DNA of 64,000 bases from Flagellimonas hymeniacidonis (GCF_008040165.1 NZ_VRUR01000002.1:372001-436000); one strand, 5' to 3'; shown: positions 52,631 to 61,753, counted from the first letter of the stretch. Notes: generated by a model from the sequence alone, not told the origin. Program-made: numbers and translations.

Positions 52631-53809
52631 ATGAAGCATTTTGTTTTCCTTTTTTCATTTTTATTTTCATCATTAATTTTTGCTCAAACCCAAACTGATT
52701 CCATAACATTAGACCCACAAAAACAGATAAATGCTGCACAGCGTTTACTTTCGGGCAATTATGCTTCTGCTGTTACGGTAGGTGCTTATGGTGAAATGCT
52801 ATACAACCAACCTGAAGGAGGGAATGGTGAAATAGATGTACAGCGTCTAGTCGTTCTTTTCGGATATCGTTTTGATGATCGCACCCAGTTTGTAACGGAA
52901 ATTGAATTTGAACATGTTGAAGAGGTATTTGTAGAACAAGCTTTTGTAAACTATAATGCAGCACCAAATTTTAATGTTCGTGGTGGTTTAATGTTGGTGC
53001 CCATGGGTATTGTGAATGAATTTCACGAACCAACAACCTTTAACGGAACAGAAAGACCTGCGGTGGATAATGTTATAGTACCTACAACCTGGAGAGAGCT
53101 TGGAGTAGGGGTGACCGGAAGGTTTAACAATATTTCGTTGGGATACCAAGCATATCTTTTTAATGGCTTCAAATCTGCAGAAGCAGATGGCGAAGGTGGA
53201 ATTACTGGGATTCTAAGAGGTTCCAATGGTTTACGTAGCGGACGCCAAAAAGGGATTAGGTCCACAATAGATAGCCCTAATTTTTCTACAAAGTTGGATT
53301 ATTATGGAATTCGTGGGTTACGTTTAGGACTATCAACTTATTTTGGAAGAACACAGGCAGATGATGATATTGAAGCGGCTGATGGTTCTGATATTGGAAT
53401 TGCTATGGTTGGTTTAGATGCCAGATACGCATATCAGCGTTTTACAGCAAGAGGACAATTTATCCATGCTTCACTTTCCGATACAGAAGCATATAATACC
53501 TTAACAGGAAGGGATTTGGGAAGTGCTCTGCAAGGCTGGTACGTAGAAGGTGCCTATAATCTTCTTCCAAGAGGCAAAAGACAAAAACTTTTTGCCTTTA
53601 CGCGATATGAGAAATACGATACACATGCAAATACAGATGGAGCTCTAGTTGAAAACGAAGCATACGACAGAACAGATGTAACCACAGGATTAACGTACCA
53701 TATTGCTCCAGGTGTTGTCATTAAAGGCGATTACCAGTTTAGAAGCAATGCTCAGGATGACAGCGATGTTACCGATAGACTTAACTTTGGAATAGGGGTG
53801 TGGTTTTAA
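52631..53809 (+). CDS. Outer-membrane porin, probably metal-regulated
   Basis: A 392-residue outer-membrane protein. The signal peptide ends at LIFAQ (about residue 18). The mature part opens TQTDSITLDPQKQINAAQRLLSGNYASAVTVGAYGEM and goes on in alternating amphipathic strands and short loops, with the final aromatic residues IGVWF. It resembles Bacteroidetes porins related to phosphate-selective porin O/P. The substrate is unknown. It has its own promoter flanked by operator-like palindromes and its own terminator; the next genes, an FMN-binding protein and a membrane protein, carry the same palindrome upstream. Confidence 0.82.
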   Translation: MKHFVFLFSFLFSSLIFAQTQTDSITLDPQKQINAAQRLLSGNYASAVTVGAYGEMLYNQPEGGNGEIDVQRLVVLFGYRFDDRTQFVTEIEFEHVEEVFVEQAFVNYNAAPNFNVRGGLMLVPMGIVNEFHEPTTFNGTERPAVDNVIVPTTWRELGVGVTGRFNNISLGYQAYLFNGFKSAEADGEGGITGILRGSNGLRSGRQKGIRSTIDSPNFSTKLDYYGIRGLRLGLSTYFGRTQADDDIEAADGSDIGIAMVGLDARYAYQRFTARGQFIHASLSDTEAYNTLTGRDLGSALQGWYVEGAYNLLPRGKRQKLFAFTRYEKYDTHANTDGALVENEAYDRTDVTTGLTYHIAPGVVIKGDYQFRSNAQDDSDVTDRLNFGIGVWF

Positions 53810-53823
53810 CCACACCTTTTATA
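53797..53823 (+). terminator. Intrinsic terminator of the porin gene
   Basis: Stem GGTGTGGTT / AACCACACC overlapping the porin stop, then TTTT. The stem is perfect. Confidence 0.8.
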
Positions 53824-53855
53824 TAATTGTTAATGCAATCTTTACCTTATTTTTA

Positions 53856-53888
53856 TTCATAATAAGTCTAAATTAATATATATATTTG
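53856..53888 (+). promoter_or_regulatory. Operator-like palindrome and -7 box ahead of the FMN-binding protein gene
   Basis: TTCATAATAAGTCTAAA (53856-53872) is the third copy of the 17-bp site. Eight bases later TATATTTG (53881-53888) fits TAnnTTTG; it ends four bases before the ATG at 53893. A start site the usual distance downstream would fall on the ATG itself, so this mRNA may be leaderless. No -33 TTTG is visible at the right distance. Confidence 0.5.
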
Positions 53889-53892
53889 GGGG

Positions 53893-54423
53893 ATGAAATT
53901 GGTAAAACCATACACTTTTATACTTGCTTTGTTTCTTCTCGTAGGATTTGGTATCCCAAAAGGGGTACAGAAAAGAGTGAAAAAAGAGGTTGAGAAAACT
54001 TTTGAAGTGGCCGACTTTACTATGGATTCCATTACCGTTCCAAATGAGTTGAATGAAGTACTTCCCACCAAAATTTCAGGATCAAATTTGTACCGGGTAA
54101 ACGATACAAATTCACTTCTCGGATATGTTTTTGTGGATCAAGCGCCTAGCAAAACTGCAAAATTTGACTATTTAGTGGTTTTTGACCATGACCTAAAAGT
54201 GATAAACTCCAAGGTTTTAATTTATAGGGAGGAGTATGGCGGTGAAATAGGAAGCAAAAGATGGTTAAAACAATTTCTTGGAAAAACAGGTGGAGATAGG
54301 GTTAACTGTGAGACCAATATTGATGCCATTTCAGGTGCAACCATTTCCGTGCAGTCTATGACAAAATCCATGGACAACCTCTTTCAAACTATTGGTATCC
54401 TTCAGGAAAAAGGGAAGTTGTAA
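53893..54423 (+). CDS. FMN-binding domain protein
   Basis: A 176-residue exported protein with an N-terminal signal or anchor (PYTFILALFLLVGFGIPKG, about 6-24) and one FMN-binding domain. The flavinylation motif SGAT (147-150) in NIDAISGATISVQSM shows where an ApbE-type transferase would attach FMN to Thr150 through phosphoester. Such domains carry electrons at the outer face of the inner membrane, as in Rnf, Nqr and NosR. The stop overlaps the ATG of the next gene (TAATG). Together with the membrane partner it may form a redox unit tied to metal uptake. Confidence 0.88.
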   Translation: MKLVKPYTFILALFLLVGFGIPKGVQKRVKKEVEKTFEVADFTMDSITVPNELNEVLPTKISGSNLYRVNDTNSLLGYVFVDQAPSKTAKFDYLVVFDHDLKVINSKVLIYREEYGGEIGSKRWLKQFLGKTGGDRVNCETNIDAISGATISVQSMTKSMDNLFQTIGILQEKGKL

Positions 54424-54914
54424 TGAATTACAATGGACTTTTGACCACCTTTCCAAAGGAAATTAGACTTTTTATAGCCGTATTTGTTGTGATACTTTCC
54501 ATAGGTTTTTTTACAGGACTCCTTTTCGTAAAACAGACTGATTCTGAAACTCCGGCCGGTGTGGAAGAAAATTATTTGGGCAACGAGCAAGATGTAGATG
54601 CCACTATAATGAAGTTCAAAAAAGGAGACCGTGAAATGCTCACCATTGTACATACCCATATCCTATCCATGTCCTTTGTCTTTTTTTTGTTGGGTGGACT
54701 AGTTTGGATTACGAGGTTTCCGAAGAAATGGAAACTCTTTTTAACCATTGAACCTTTTCTCTCTGTGCTATTGACCTTTGGGGGAATATATTTGATGTGG
54801 AAGGGAATTTTATGGCTAAAATATGTGGTGGTTTTTTCTGGAATTTTAATGACGATAACCTTCACGTTTTCTGCGCTACTTGTGTTTATCCAATGTTTTA
54901 GAAGTCAGAAGTAG
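54423..54914 (+). CDS. Four-span membrane protein partner of the FMN-binding protein
   Basis: A 163-residue protein with about four hydrophobic helices: LFIAVFVVILSIGFFTGLLFV, HILSMSFVFFLLGGLVWIT, FLTIEPFLSVLLTFGGIYLMW and YVVVFSGILMTITFTFSALLVFI. Between the first two is a periplasmic-looking segment of about 40 residues. His in TIVHTHILSM could bind haem or metal. I recognise no domain. The start overlaps the stop of the FMN-binding gene, so the two are translated together; electron transfer between them is plausible but not shown. Confidence 0.78.
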   Translation: MNYNGLLTTFPKEIRLFIAVFVVILSIGFFTGLLFVKQTDSETPAGVEENYLGNEQDVDATIMKFKKGDREMLTIVHTHILSMSFVFFLLGGLVWITRFPKKWKLFLTIEPFLSVLLTFGGIYLMWKGILWLKYVVVFSGILMTITFTFSALLVFIQCFRSQK

Positions 54915-54958
54915 TTAAATCCAATTCACTTTTTAATTTCCTCCCTACTTTTTAGAAA

Positions 54959-55309
54959 CTAGTTTTCAATAAACCTGTAATTAATATCCTTATAATGAAG
55001 TATATCTATTTCGGGTTTTTCAGTAGATAGCAGATTCTTTATTTCATAAACTTCTTGTTTGCTCACCAGTATTATAAAATGATTTTGGCCTACGGAAATG
55101 GGAATTTTACGCTCATGAACCCAATATTGAAGCTCTTTTTCCCAATAGCCAACATCCAATGATTTCACATAAGATGTGAAGGCGTTCAACTCCCATTCGT
55201 AAAACTCAAAGCACAGATTATTAAAAACCAGTTGAAACAACTTACTGCGATTACAAAAGCTTAGCATGCCATTTTTAGTTTGGTTCAATACTACAATAGA
55301 GGAGCACAT
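54959..55309 (-). CDS. DUF6686-like small protein
   Basis: A 116-residue protein from the ATG at 55309 (MCSSIVVLNQTKNGMLSFC); the open frame extends further upstream but through AT-rich promoter DNA. The sequence FNNLCFEFYEWELNAFTSYVKSLDVGYWEKELQ is the feature I associate with the flavobacterial DUF6686 group. Two Cys near the start could bind metal. It has no signal peptide or membrane span. The 17-bp operator-like palindrome lies 35 bases before the start, so it should share control with the porin and FMN-binding genes. The gene is convergent with the four-span protein gene. Confidence 0.7.
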   Translation of the reverse strand: MCSSIVVLNQTKNGMLSFCNRSKLFQLVFNNLCFEFYEWELNAFTSYVKSLDVGYWEKELQYWVHERKIPISVGQNHFIILVSKQEVYEIKNLLSTEKPEIDILHYKDINYRFIEN

Positions 55310-55343
55310 AATTCTTTCATTTAAAAAGATAAAGATATTATTA

Positions 55344-55360
55344 TTTATAATAAGTCTAAA
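55344..55360 (-). promoter_or_regulatory. Operator-like palindrome ahead of the DUF6686-like gene
   Basis: TTTATAATAAGTCTAAA on the plus strand is the closest copy to a symmetrical site: 7 or 8 positions pair about a central base. It lies next to TATCTTTA (55330-55337, minus), which is one base off the -7 consensus. The position would allow a bound protein to block polymerase. Confidence 0.5.
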
Positions 55361-55420
55361 TAAAAATAGAAATAATATTTGAACGAATACCACACATAGA
55401 ATTTTTGAATTAAAATATGG

Positions 55421-55428
55421 TATATTTG
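55421..55428 (+). promoter_or_regulatory. -7 promoter box of guaB
   Basis: TATATTTG followed by CACG fits TAnnTTTG and lies 23 bases before the guaB start. TTTG occurs at 55404-55407, but only 13 bases away, too close for a standard -33 box. Confidence 0.55.
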
Positions 55429-55451
55429 CACGCAATTAATCCGTAATTGCA

Positions 55452-56924
55452 ATGGAAGCCCACCTTAACAAAATTCTTGGCGAAGGTTTAACGTACGACG
55501 ACGTACTACTTGTGCCAGGATATTCAGAAGTACTCCCGAGAGAAGTTAATATTCAAACTAAATTTACTAGAAACATTACCATTAATGTTCCTATTGTTTC
55601 TGCCGCTATGGACACGGTTACCGAGTCTCAAATGGCCATTGCTATGGCTCAAGAAGGTGGTATTGGCGTTTTGCACAAAAACATGACCATAGAACAACAG
55701 GCCATTAAGGTAAGGAAGGTGAAAAGGGCAGAAAGTGGTATGATTATGGACCCAGTTACGCTCCCATTGAATTCTATAGTAGGGGATGCCAAAGCCAATA
55801 TGAAGGAGCATAGCATTGGCGGAATCCCAATTGTTGATGAAAATAAAAAGCTCATTGGGATTGTTACCAACAGGGATTTGAGGTTTGAGAAAGATAATGA
55901 TAGACCTATTTCTGAGGTAATGACTTCTGAGAATTTAGTTACCGTTGGCAAGGGAACCTCATTAGGAGATGCCGAGGTCATTTTGCAGAAGAACAAGATT
56001 GAAAAACTTCCTGTTGTAGATGATAATGATGTGCTTGTTGGACTTATCACATTTAGAGATATCACCAAATTGACCCAAAAACCTAGTGCAAATAAAGATC
56101 AGTACGGTCGTTTACGTGTTGCCGCGGCCATTGGGGTAACTCCAGATGCAGTGGATAGGGCAGGGGCCTTAGTTAATGCGGGTGTAGATGCAATTGTAAT
56201 TGATACCGCGCATGGTCACACCAAAGGTGTGGTAAACGTATTAAAAGAAGTTAAAAAAGCGTTTCCGAAATTAGAAGTCATTGTTGGTAATATTGCCACT
56301 GGTGAAGCCGCGAAGTATTTGGTTGAAGCCGGAGCGGACGCCGTTAAAGTGGGCATTGGACCAGGATCTATTTGTACAACTCGCGTAGTAGCTGGAGTAG
56401 GATTTCCACAGTTTTCAGCCGTTTTGGAAGTGGCCGCAGCTATAAAAGGTACAGGAGTTCCGGTAATTGCCGATGGAGGTATCCGCTATACTGGTGATAT
56501 TCCCAAAGCTATTGCCGCGGGAGCCGATACGGTTATGTTAGGCTCTTTGTTAGCAGGAACCAAAGAATCTCCAGGAGAAACCATTATTTATGAAGGTCGA
56601 AAATTTAAGTCGTACCGAGGAATGGGGTCTGTGGAAGCAATGAAAGAGGGAAGTAAAGACCGTTATTTTCAAGATGTGGAGGATGATATCAAAAAACTGG
56701 TACCTGAAGGTATTGTTGGCCGCGTTCCCTATAAAGGAGATTTGTATGAAAGTATGCACCAATTTATTGGTGGATTAAGAGCTGGTATGGGTTATTGTGG
56801 TGCCAAGGATATTAAAACGCTCAAAGAATCTGGACGCTTTGTTAAAATTACCTTTAGCGGGATTAATGAAAGCCATCCCCACGATGTGACCATTACCAAA
56901 GAAAGCCCTAATTACAGCAGGTAA
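55452..56924 (+). CDS. guaB: Inosine-5'-monophosphate dehydrogenase
   Basis: Oxidises IMP to XMP, the rate-limiting step of GMP synthesis. The 490 residues form a TIM barrel with two inserted CBS domains (about 95-205; [28 protein letters not shown]). The catalytic Cys308 lies in [15 protein letters not shown], and the flap and monovalent-cation region [20 protein letters not shown] follows. The C-terminus NYSR is the usual ending. It is transcribed singly from a promoter 23 bases upstream. Confidence 0.97.
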   Translation: MEAHLNKILGEGLTYDDVLLVPGYSEVLPREVNIQTKFTRNITINVPIVSAAMDTVTESQMAIAMAQEGGIGVLHKNMTIEQQAIKVRKVKRAESGMIMDPVTLPLNSIVGDAKANMKEHSIGGIPIVDENKKLIGIVTNRDLRFEKDNDRPISEVMTSENLVTVGKGTSLGDAEVILQKNKIEKLPVVDDNDVLVGLITFRDITKLTQKPSANKDQYGRLRVAAAIGVTPDAVDRAGALVNAGVDAIVIDTAHGHTKGVVNVLKEVKKAFPKLEVIVGNIATGEAAKYLVEAGADAVKVGIGPGSICTTRVVAGVGFPQFSAVLEVAAAIKGTGVPVIADGGIRYTGDIPKAIAAGADTVMLGSLLAGTKESPGETIIYEGRKFKSYRGMGSVEAMKEGSKDRYFQDVEDDIKKLVPEGIVGRVPYKGDLYESMHQFIGGLRAGMGYCGAKDIKTLKESGRFVKITFSGINESHPHDVTITKESPNYSR

Positions 56925-57021
56925 TTGTTAATTTCATTAAAAGAATAACTTTTCATTTTGTCTAAAACTCTTTTGTATCTGGAAGATTAATGGTATTCTT
57001 GGATTACCAATTTAATTTATC

Positions 57022-58698
57022 ATGTTCAGGCAACCCTCTATTATCTTTCTTTTTCTAATCTTTTTTAGTTGCAGCAGCGATTCTAGCAGTCCTAATGAAA
57101 TGGTTGAGATAGATCTTCCATCAGTGAACACGGATGCAGCTAGAAACATTACAACAAATTCTGCTGAAGTTGATGGAACCATTACCAGCGATGGTGGTGG
57201 TCAAGTAACAGCAAGGGGATTTGTATGGGATACTGGTTCAGGTCCAATGCTGGATGATAGTAAAACTACCAATGGGACAGGAGAAGGAACTTTTAACGTT
57301 ACCATGTCTGATCTTGAAGAGAACACTAAATATTTTGTAAGGGCCTATGCTACCAATGCTGAAGGGACTACTTATGGAAATGAAATTACATTTACCACTT
57401 TGAAGAATACCCCAAAAACTTTTAATGGAGATGTTTATTTAGGGTCACAAGAAGATGTGGAAAGTTTTGGGAGTCAAGGTTATAGTGAAATAACAGGGAT
57501 TTTGACAATTGGTTCAAACGTTTTTTGCTGTTCTAATATAAGTGATCTAAATTTTTTATCAGATCTAGAATCAATTGGAAGTGATCTGTTGATACGTTAC
57601 AATGATGTGCTAAAGAATATTGATGGTTTGAATGGACTTGTTGGAATTGGAGGGAGATTGATAATTAGGAACAACTCTGATTTGGAAAACATACAAGGAC
57701 TTTCAAATTTGGTATTTCTTGGTGGGGGTATTTATTTGAGAGATAATAATTCTCTGGCGAGTATTTCTGGAATTTCAAGTTTTCAAGAGATTAATGGTGA
57801 TTTAGAGATACATAGGAATGACAATCTTAAAAACCTAGATGCTCTAGAGAATTTAAGAGTAATAAAAGGAATTCTACAGTTATGGGGGGGGCAAATAGAG
57901 GATATTTCTGGACTCAATAATCTGGAAACAATAGGAGGAGACTTTTGGATTACACAAATGGATAAACTCAATGAAATAATTGGCTTTGATAACCTAATCT
58001 CAATCGAAGGAACTTTGTATATATCTAGCAATACAAATTTGGAAAAGGTCCAAGGATTTTCAAATTTAAGTTATTTGGGAGGAGTATATCTTGATGGTGG
58101 AGGTACATTGTCTGAACTTATTGGGTTTGAGAGCCTGAATTCGATTGAAGGTGATTTTTATGATTCTGGATATCCTAATCTAGTAGATTTACAGGCATTT
58201 GAAAATTTATCCGAAGTAATTGGGAATCTTCGGTTTAGAAGAACAAGCTATACAAATGTTGATTTTCTTTCTAACCTTGTTCATGTTGGAGGTAATTTAG
58301 AATTTCACGAAAATTATGGGTTACCTACTATAATATTGGAAAATTTGCAAACTGTTATGGGTTCTCTAACCATATCTGGAGGAAGCAATGAATTTAACTT
58401 GGATAGTAGTTGGGGGCTTACACACATCGGTGAAGGATTAATCATCAATGATGCCAATTCATCTAATATAGTTAATGGTATACCGGGTGCAATCGGCTTG
58501 ACAAATCTTAAAGCATTTGAAAATTTGATTGAAGTTAATGGGGATGTGGTAATTAGTAAAAACGAAAATTTGGAGGATTTTTGTGACCTACAACCTTTAT
58601 TGTCTAACGGTTTTAGTGGAACTATAAATATATTCGAGAACGCCTACAATCCTACCAAGCAGGATGTAATTGATGGTGATTGCAATTTTATCCCATAA
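57022..58698 (+). CDS. Surface lipoprotein with an Fn3-like domain and receptor L-domain repeats
   Basis: A 558-residue lipoprotein: signal FLFLIFFSC with lipobox Cys17, followed by Ser/Asp. An Fn3-like domain (about 36-127) bears the AxxTTxSAxVxGxIxxDGG pattern common in Bacteroidetes surface proteins. From about 131 to 540 there are roughly a dozen repeats of about 24 residues, IGGDLxIxxNxxLxxIxGLxNL, as in receptor L-domains, which stack into a right-handed beta solenoid. Such proteins bind glycans or cell surfaces. The DNA here is more AT-rich than around it. No partner gene is evident. It is convergent with the thioredoxin-like gene, with three bases between the stops. Confidence 0.85.
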   Translation: MFRQPSIIFLFLIFFSCSSDSSSPNEMVEIDLPSVNTDAARNITTNSAEVDGTITSDGGGQVTARGFVWDTGSGPMLDDSKTTNGTGEGTFNVTMSDLEENTKYFVRAYATNAEGTTYGNEITFTTLKNTPKTFNGDVYLGSQEDVESFGSQGYSEITGILTIGSNVFCCSNISDLNFLSDLESIGSDLLIRYNDVLKNIDGLNGLVGIGGRLIIRNNSDLENIQGLSNLVFLGGGIYLRDNNSLASISGISSFQEINGDLEIHRNDNLKNLDALENLRVIKGILQLWGGQIEDISGLNNLETIGGDFWITQMDKLNEIIGFDNLISIEGTLYISSNTNLEKVQGFSNLSYLGGVYLDGGGTLSELIGFESLNSIEGDFYDSGYPNLVDLQAFENLSEVIGNLRFRRTSYTNVDFLSNLVHVGGNLEFHENYGLPTIILENLQTVMGSLTISGGSNEFNLDSSWGLTHIGEGLIINDANSSNIVNGIPGAIGLTNLKAFENLIEVNGDVVISKNENLEDFCDLQPLLSNGFSGTINIFENAYNPTKQDVIDGDCNFIP

Positions 58699-58701
58699 CC
58701 A

Positions 58702-59226
58702 TTACTTCCCTGCATAGGTATTCCAGTCCTTATCCTTATAGATATTATCACCAAAATAGCGTGCTATTTGCATAAATGGCTTTACTTTCTGATATCCAGG
58801 AACTGGCGAAAGCATATTTAATTTTTCATCTAAAAATACAACCGTGGGATAACTCATTTTACCCTGTAAAAGCGCAGCTGCAAACTCATGGTAGCCCCTT
58901 CTTCCTGAGGGAACAAACTTGAAGGTCTTTCCTTGAAAATCAATTGGGTCTTTACCTTCGGCATCTAGCTTTACCATATAAAAATTCTCCTTCATATACG
59001 CCGCAACTTCGGGGTTTTGAAAGGTGTCTTTATCCATTTTCTTGCACCAGCCACACCAGTCGGTGTATACATCGATGAATATTTTTTTAGGTTGGGCATC
59101 GGTTTGGGATAATTGCACAGCCTCTTCCCAGCTAACCCATTCCACACTTTGTGCTTCGGATTGAAATCCAACTAAAAGAAAAAGAAATAGACTTATTTGG
59201 GTTAAGTAGGTAAAAACTGCTCGCAT
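58702..59226 (-). CDS. Secreted thioredoxin-fold protein
   Basis: A 174-residue exported thioredoxin-like protein. The signal peptide ends near SEAQS (about residue 26). The active site is WCGWC (57-61; Cys58, Cys61) followed by KKMDKDTFQNPEVAAYM, a mark of the thioredoxin_7 or DUF255-like group. YPTVVFLDEKLNMLSPVPGYQ carries the cis-Pro. It probably reduces or shuffles disulfides in the periplasm; the partner is unknown. It lies upstream of no obvious operon and is separated from lysA by the DUF3995 gene. Confidence 0.92.
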   Translation of the reverse strand: MRAVFTYLTQISLFLFLLVGFQSEAQSVEWVSWEEAVQLSQTDAQPKKIFIDVYTDWCGWCKKMDKDTFQNPEVAAYMKENFYMVKLDAEGKDPIDFQGKTFKFVPSGRRGYHEFAAALLQGKMSYPTVVFLDEKLNMLSPVPGYQKVKPFMQIARYFGDNIYKDKDWNTYAGK

Positions 59227-59296
59227 CGTTCCTTGTTTTTGAGGGTTTAGTCTTACGACTATTACAAAACTAACGAAAATTGTGCCAAAATAGTAT

Positions 59297-59710
59297 CTAG
59301 CTTAATAGTTCCAAGATTATGATAAGAGCACCCAGAAGCAGACATAGTGGTGAATAATACCGGGTGTCCAAAGCAGAAAATTTACTGTTCTTGGCGGATT
59401 TAAAAAAACCAACGTATTTAAAATCACCTAAAGCACGAATAATGAATAAAATTCCAATGCCAATAGGAACGTAGTGCATCCAATCAGTTTCAACATAGAC
59501 TATTTCCTTATTGATAAAGACAAAGGCGAAGAAAAGCAAAACAATGCCTACAAATGCAGCAGCAAGCTTTCCTGGGGATTTTACTTTATTGCTTGTTTCT
59601 TTAGTGGGAATGACCTTTGAGGGGTCTTTTATGCCAAATACAGCCCAATAAAAATGCAATCCAGCTAAAAAAATAAAAGTTATGGATATTAGCATGGATA
59701 AAACTCCCAT
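59297..59710 (-). CDS. DUF3995 membrane protein
   Basis: A 137-residue integral membrane protein with four hydrophobic helices: MLISITFIFLAGLHFYWAVFG, LAAAFVGIVLLFFAFVFI, WMHYVPIGIGILFIIRALGDF and LCLLLGALIIILELL. The motif GLHFYWAVFG...P and LRALGDFKYVGFFK are those of DUF3995. Function is not known. The start is one base beyond the lysA stop, so it is probably cotranscribed with lysA. Confidence 0.88.
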   Translation of the reverse strand: MGVLSMLISITFIFLAGLHFYWAVFGIKDPSKVIPTKETSNKVKSPGKLAAAFVGIVLLFFAFVFINKEIVYVETDWMHYVPIGIGILFIIRALGDFKYVGFFKSAKNSKFSALDTRYYSPLCLLLGALIIILELLS

Positions 59711-59711
59711 A

Positions 59712-60950
59712 CTATTTCACAACTGCTTTTTCAGAGACCTCAAACAATTCTTTTACATCCACTTGATTTCGAAGAATATCATCAAAAGTTTCTCTTTTAC
59801 GAATTAAATGCGCTTTTCCATTGTGCCAAAGTACTTCGGCAGGTCGGTAGCGTGAGTTGTAGTTGCTGGCCATGGTAAAACAATAGGCTCCTGCATTTTT
59901 AAAGCACAGAATATCTCCCTCAGAAATTTCATTGATTCGGCGGTTGCTACCAAAAGTGTCTGTTTCGCAGATATACCCCACAACAGAATAGTATCGTTCT
60001 CGCCCTTTTGGATTGGAGATATTGCTAATTTGATGTGAAGCTCCGTACAACATTGGTCTAATTAGATGGTTGAACCCAGAGTCCACACTGGCAAAAACAG
60101 TGGAGGTGGTTTGTTTTACAACATTGACCTTGGCCAAAAAAGACCCTGCTTCACTTACCAAAAACTTACCTGGTTCAAAAGCTAAGGTAAGCTCTTTTCC
60201 ATAATCTGCACAAAATTCATTGAATCTGGTCGTTAATTTTTTTCCTAATTCCTCAACATTGGTTTCAATGTCACCAGCTTTATAGGGTACTTTAAACCCA
60301 CTTCCAAAATCTATAAAATCAAGAGCTTTAAAGTTTTTTGCAGTTTCAAACAAGATTTCAGAAGCGTATAGGAATACATCAATATCTAAAATATCACTTC
60401 CTGTATGCATATGGATCCCGTTGATGTTCATTTGTGTTAAATCAACAATGCGCAGTAAATGAGGAATCTGATGGATGCTAATACCAAATTTGGAATCGAT
60501 ATGTCCAACAGAGATATTGGAATTGCCACCGGCCATTACATGTGGATTTATACGGATGCAGACGGGAACATCAGGATGTTTGCTACCAAACTGCTCCAAA
60601 ATGGAAAGGTTGTCAATATTTATTTGGACACCAAGAGCTGAAGCCTCTTCAATCTCTTCGAGAGAAACACCATTAGGGGTATAAATAATGGATTCAGGCT
60701 TAAAACCGGCCATAAGACCTAATTTTACTTCTTGAATTGAAACGGTATCCAAGCCGCTGCCCAAATTGTTCATTAGCCTAAGAACGGAAATATTGGAAAG
60801 AGCTTTGGCCGCATAATTTAGTCTCAAGCTGCTGACCCCTTTAAAGGCTTTTGTTAGGCGTTGGTACTGTGCAGCAATTTTTTCTGCATCATATACATAT
60901 AAAGGTGCTCCAAATTGCTTTGCAATGTTCAATAAATTTTGCGAATCCAT
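59712..60950 (-). CDS. lysA: Diaminopimelate decarboxylase
   Basis: PLP-dependent enzyme that makes lysine from meso-diaminopimelate. The 412-residue chain has the Schiff-base Lys49 in RLNYAAKALSN, the phosphate-binding Gly-rich loop DFGSGFKVPY and the active-site Cys in YICETDTFG with the PLP-binding SVDSGFNHLIRPMLYGA. Fold type III, acting as a dimer. It is the first gene of a pair with DUF3995. Confidence 0.96.
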   Translation of the reverse strand: MDSQNLLNIAKQFGAPLYVYDAEKIAAQYQRLTKAFKGVSSLRLNYAAKALSNISVLRLMNNLGSGLDTVSIQEVKLGLMAGFKPESIIYTPNGVSLEEIEEASALGVQINIDNLSILEQFGSKHPDVPVCIRINPHVMAGGNSNISVGHIDSKFGISIHQIPHLLRIVDLTQMNINGIHMHTGSDILDIDVFLYASEILFETAKNFKALDFIDFGSGFKVPYKAGDIETNVEELGKKLTTRFNEFCADYGKELTLAFEPGKFLVSEAGSFLAKVNVVKQTTSTVFASVDSGFNHLIRPMLYGASHQISNISNPKGRERYYSVVGYICETDTFGSNRRINEISEGDILCFKNAGAYCFTMASNYNSRYRPAEVLWHNGKAHLIRKRETFDDILRNQVDVKELFEVSEKAVVK

Positions 60951-61111
60951 GTACTAAAATCTTTAAAACAAATCTACAGGAAGCTAGGAAGTTGCACAAA
61001 AATAATATACTTAATAATAATTATTTAACAAATTGTTTTAAAAATAACAATTCTTAAAACGTATAAACTTGTCCTTTTAAACTTCGCATTGTACATTTAG
61101 CTCAAATTACA

Positions 61112-61753
61112 ATGATGAGATTACCCCTATTCCCATTGCAATCTGTATTCTTTCCTGGAGAGACCGTGCCCTTGCATATCTTTGAGGACCGTTATAAGCA
61201 GTTAATTAATGATTGCAGACAGGAAGCAGTTACATTTGGCATTCCTGTGTTTATCAATAATACTATTGTCTATGGTACTGAAGTACAGCTGGTGGAAGTG
61301 GTTACCACTTATGAAAGTGGCGAAATGGATGTGGTTTGTGTAGCAAGGCAAGTATTTAAAATTCTCTCTTTTGAAAACCAAATGGAAGGGAAATTATACG
61401 CCGGGGGAGATGTGGAGTTTTTGGATAATAAGAATGATGCAGATGAAGGGCTTAGAAAGGAAGTGTTAGACCAAGTTGAAAAACTCTATGGGCTTATGGA
61501 GGTGCCTTTTACCAAAATATCTCCCAAACAATTTAATAGCTATTCACTGGCTCATAAGATGGGACTTTCTTTTGAACAGGAATATGAATTGCTTCAAATT
61601 TCAAATGAAACAGACCGTTTGCTGTTTATAAAGAGCCATTTAGACACTACAACTTCTGTGCTGGGCGAGGTAAATCGTACTAAGGCTATCATTGAATTAA
61701 ACGGACATTTCAAGAACTTTGATCCGCTGGATTTCAAAAATTTTAAGGCGTAG
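61112..61753 (+). CDS. LON N-terminal (substrate-binding) domain protein
   Basis: A 213-residue stand-alone LON substrate-binding domain without the ATPase or protease parts. The start LPLFPLQSVFFPGETVPLHIFEDRYKQLINDC is the canonical motif of this family. The C-terminal helical part LAHKMGLSFEQEYELLQISNETDRLLFIKSHL is also typical. It might act as a protein-binding adaptor, but function is unknown. It is followed after 145 bases by sucC. The second codon is also ATG. Confidence 0.93.
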   Translation: MMRLPLFPLQSVFFPGETVPLHIFEDRYKQLINDCRQEAVTFGIPVFINNTIVYGTEVQLVEVVTTYESGEMDVVCVARQVFKILSFENQMEGKLYAGGDVEFLDNKNDADEGLRKEVLDQVEKLYGLMEVPFTKISPKQFNSYSLAHKMGLSFEQEYELLQISNETDRLLFIKSHLDTTTSVLGEVNRTKAIIELNGHFKNFDPLDFKNFKA

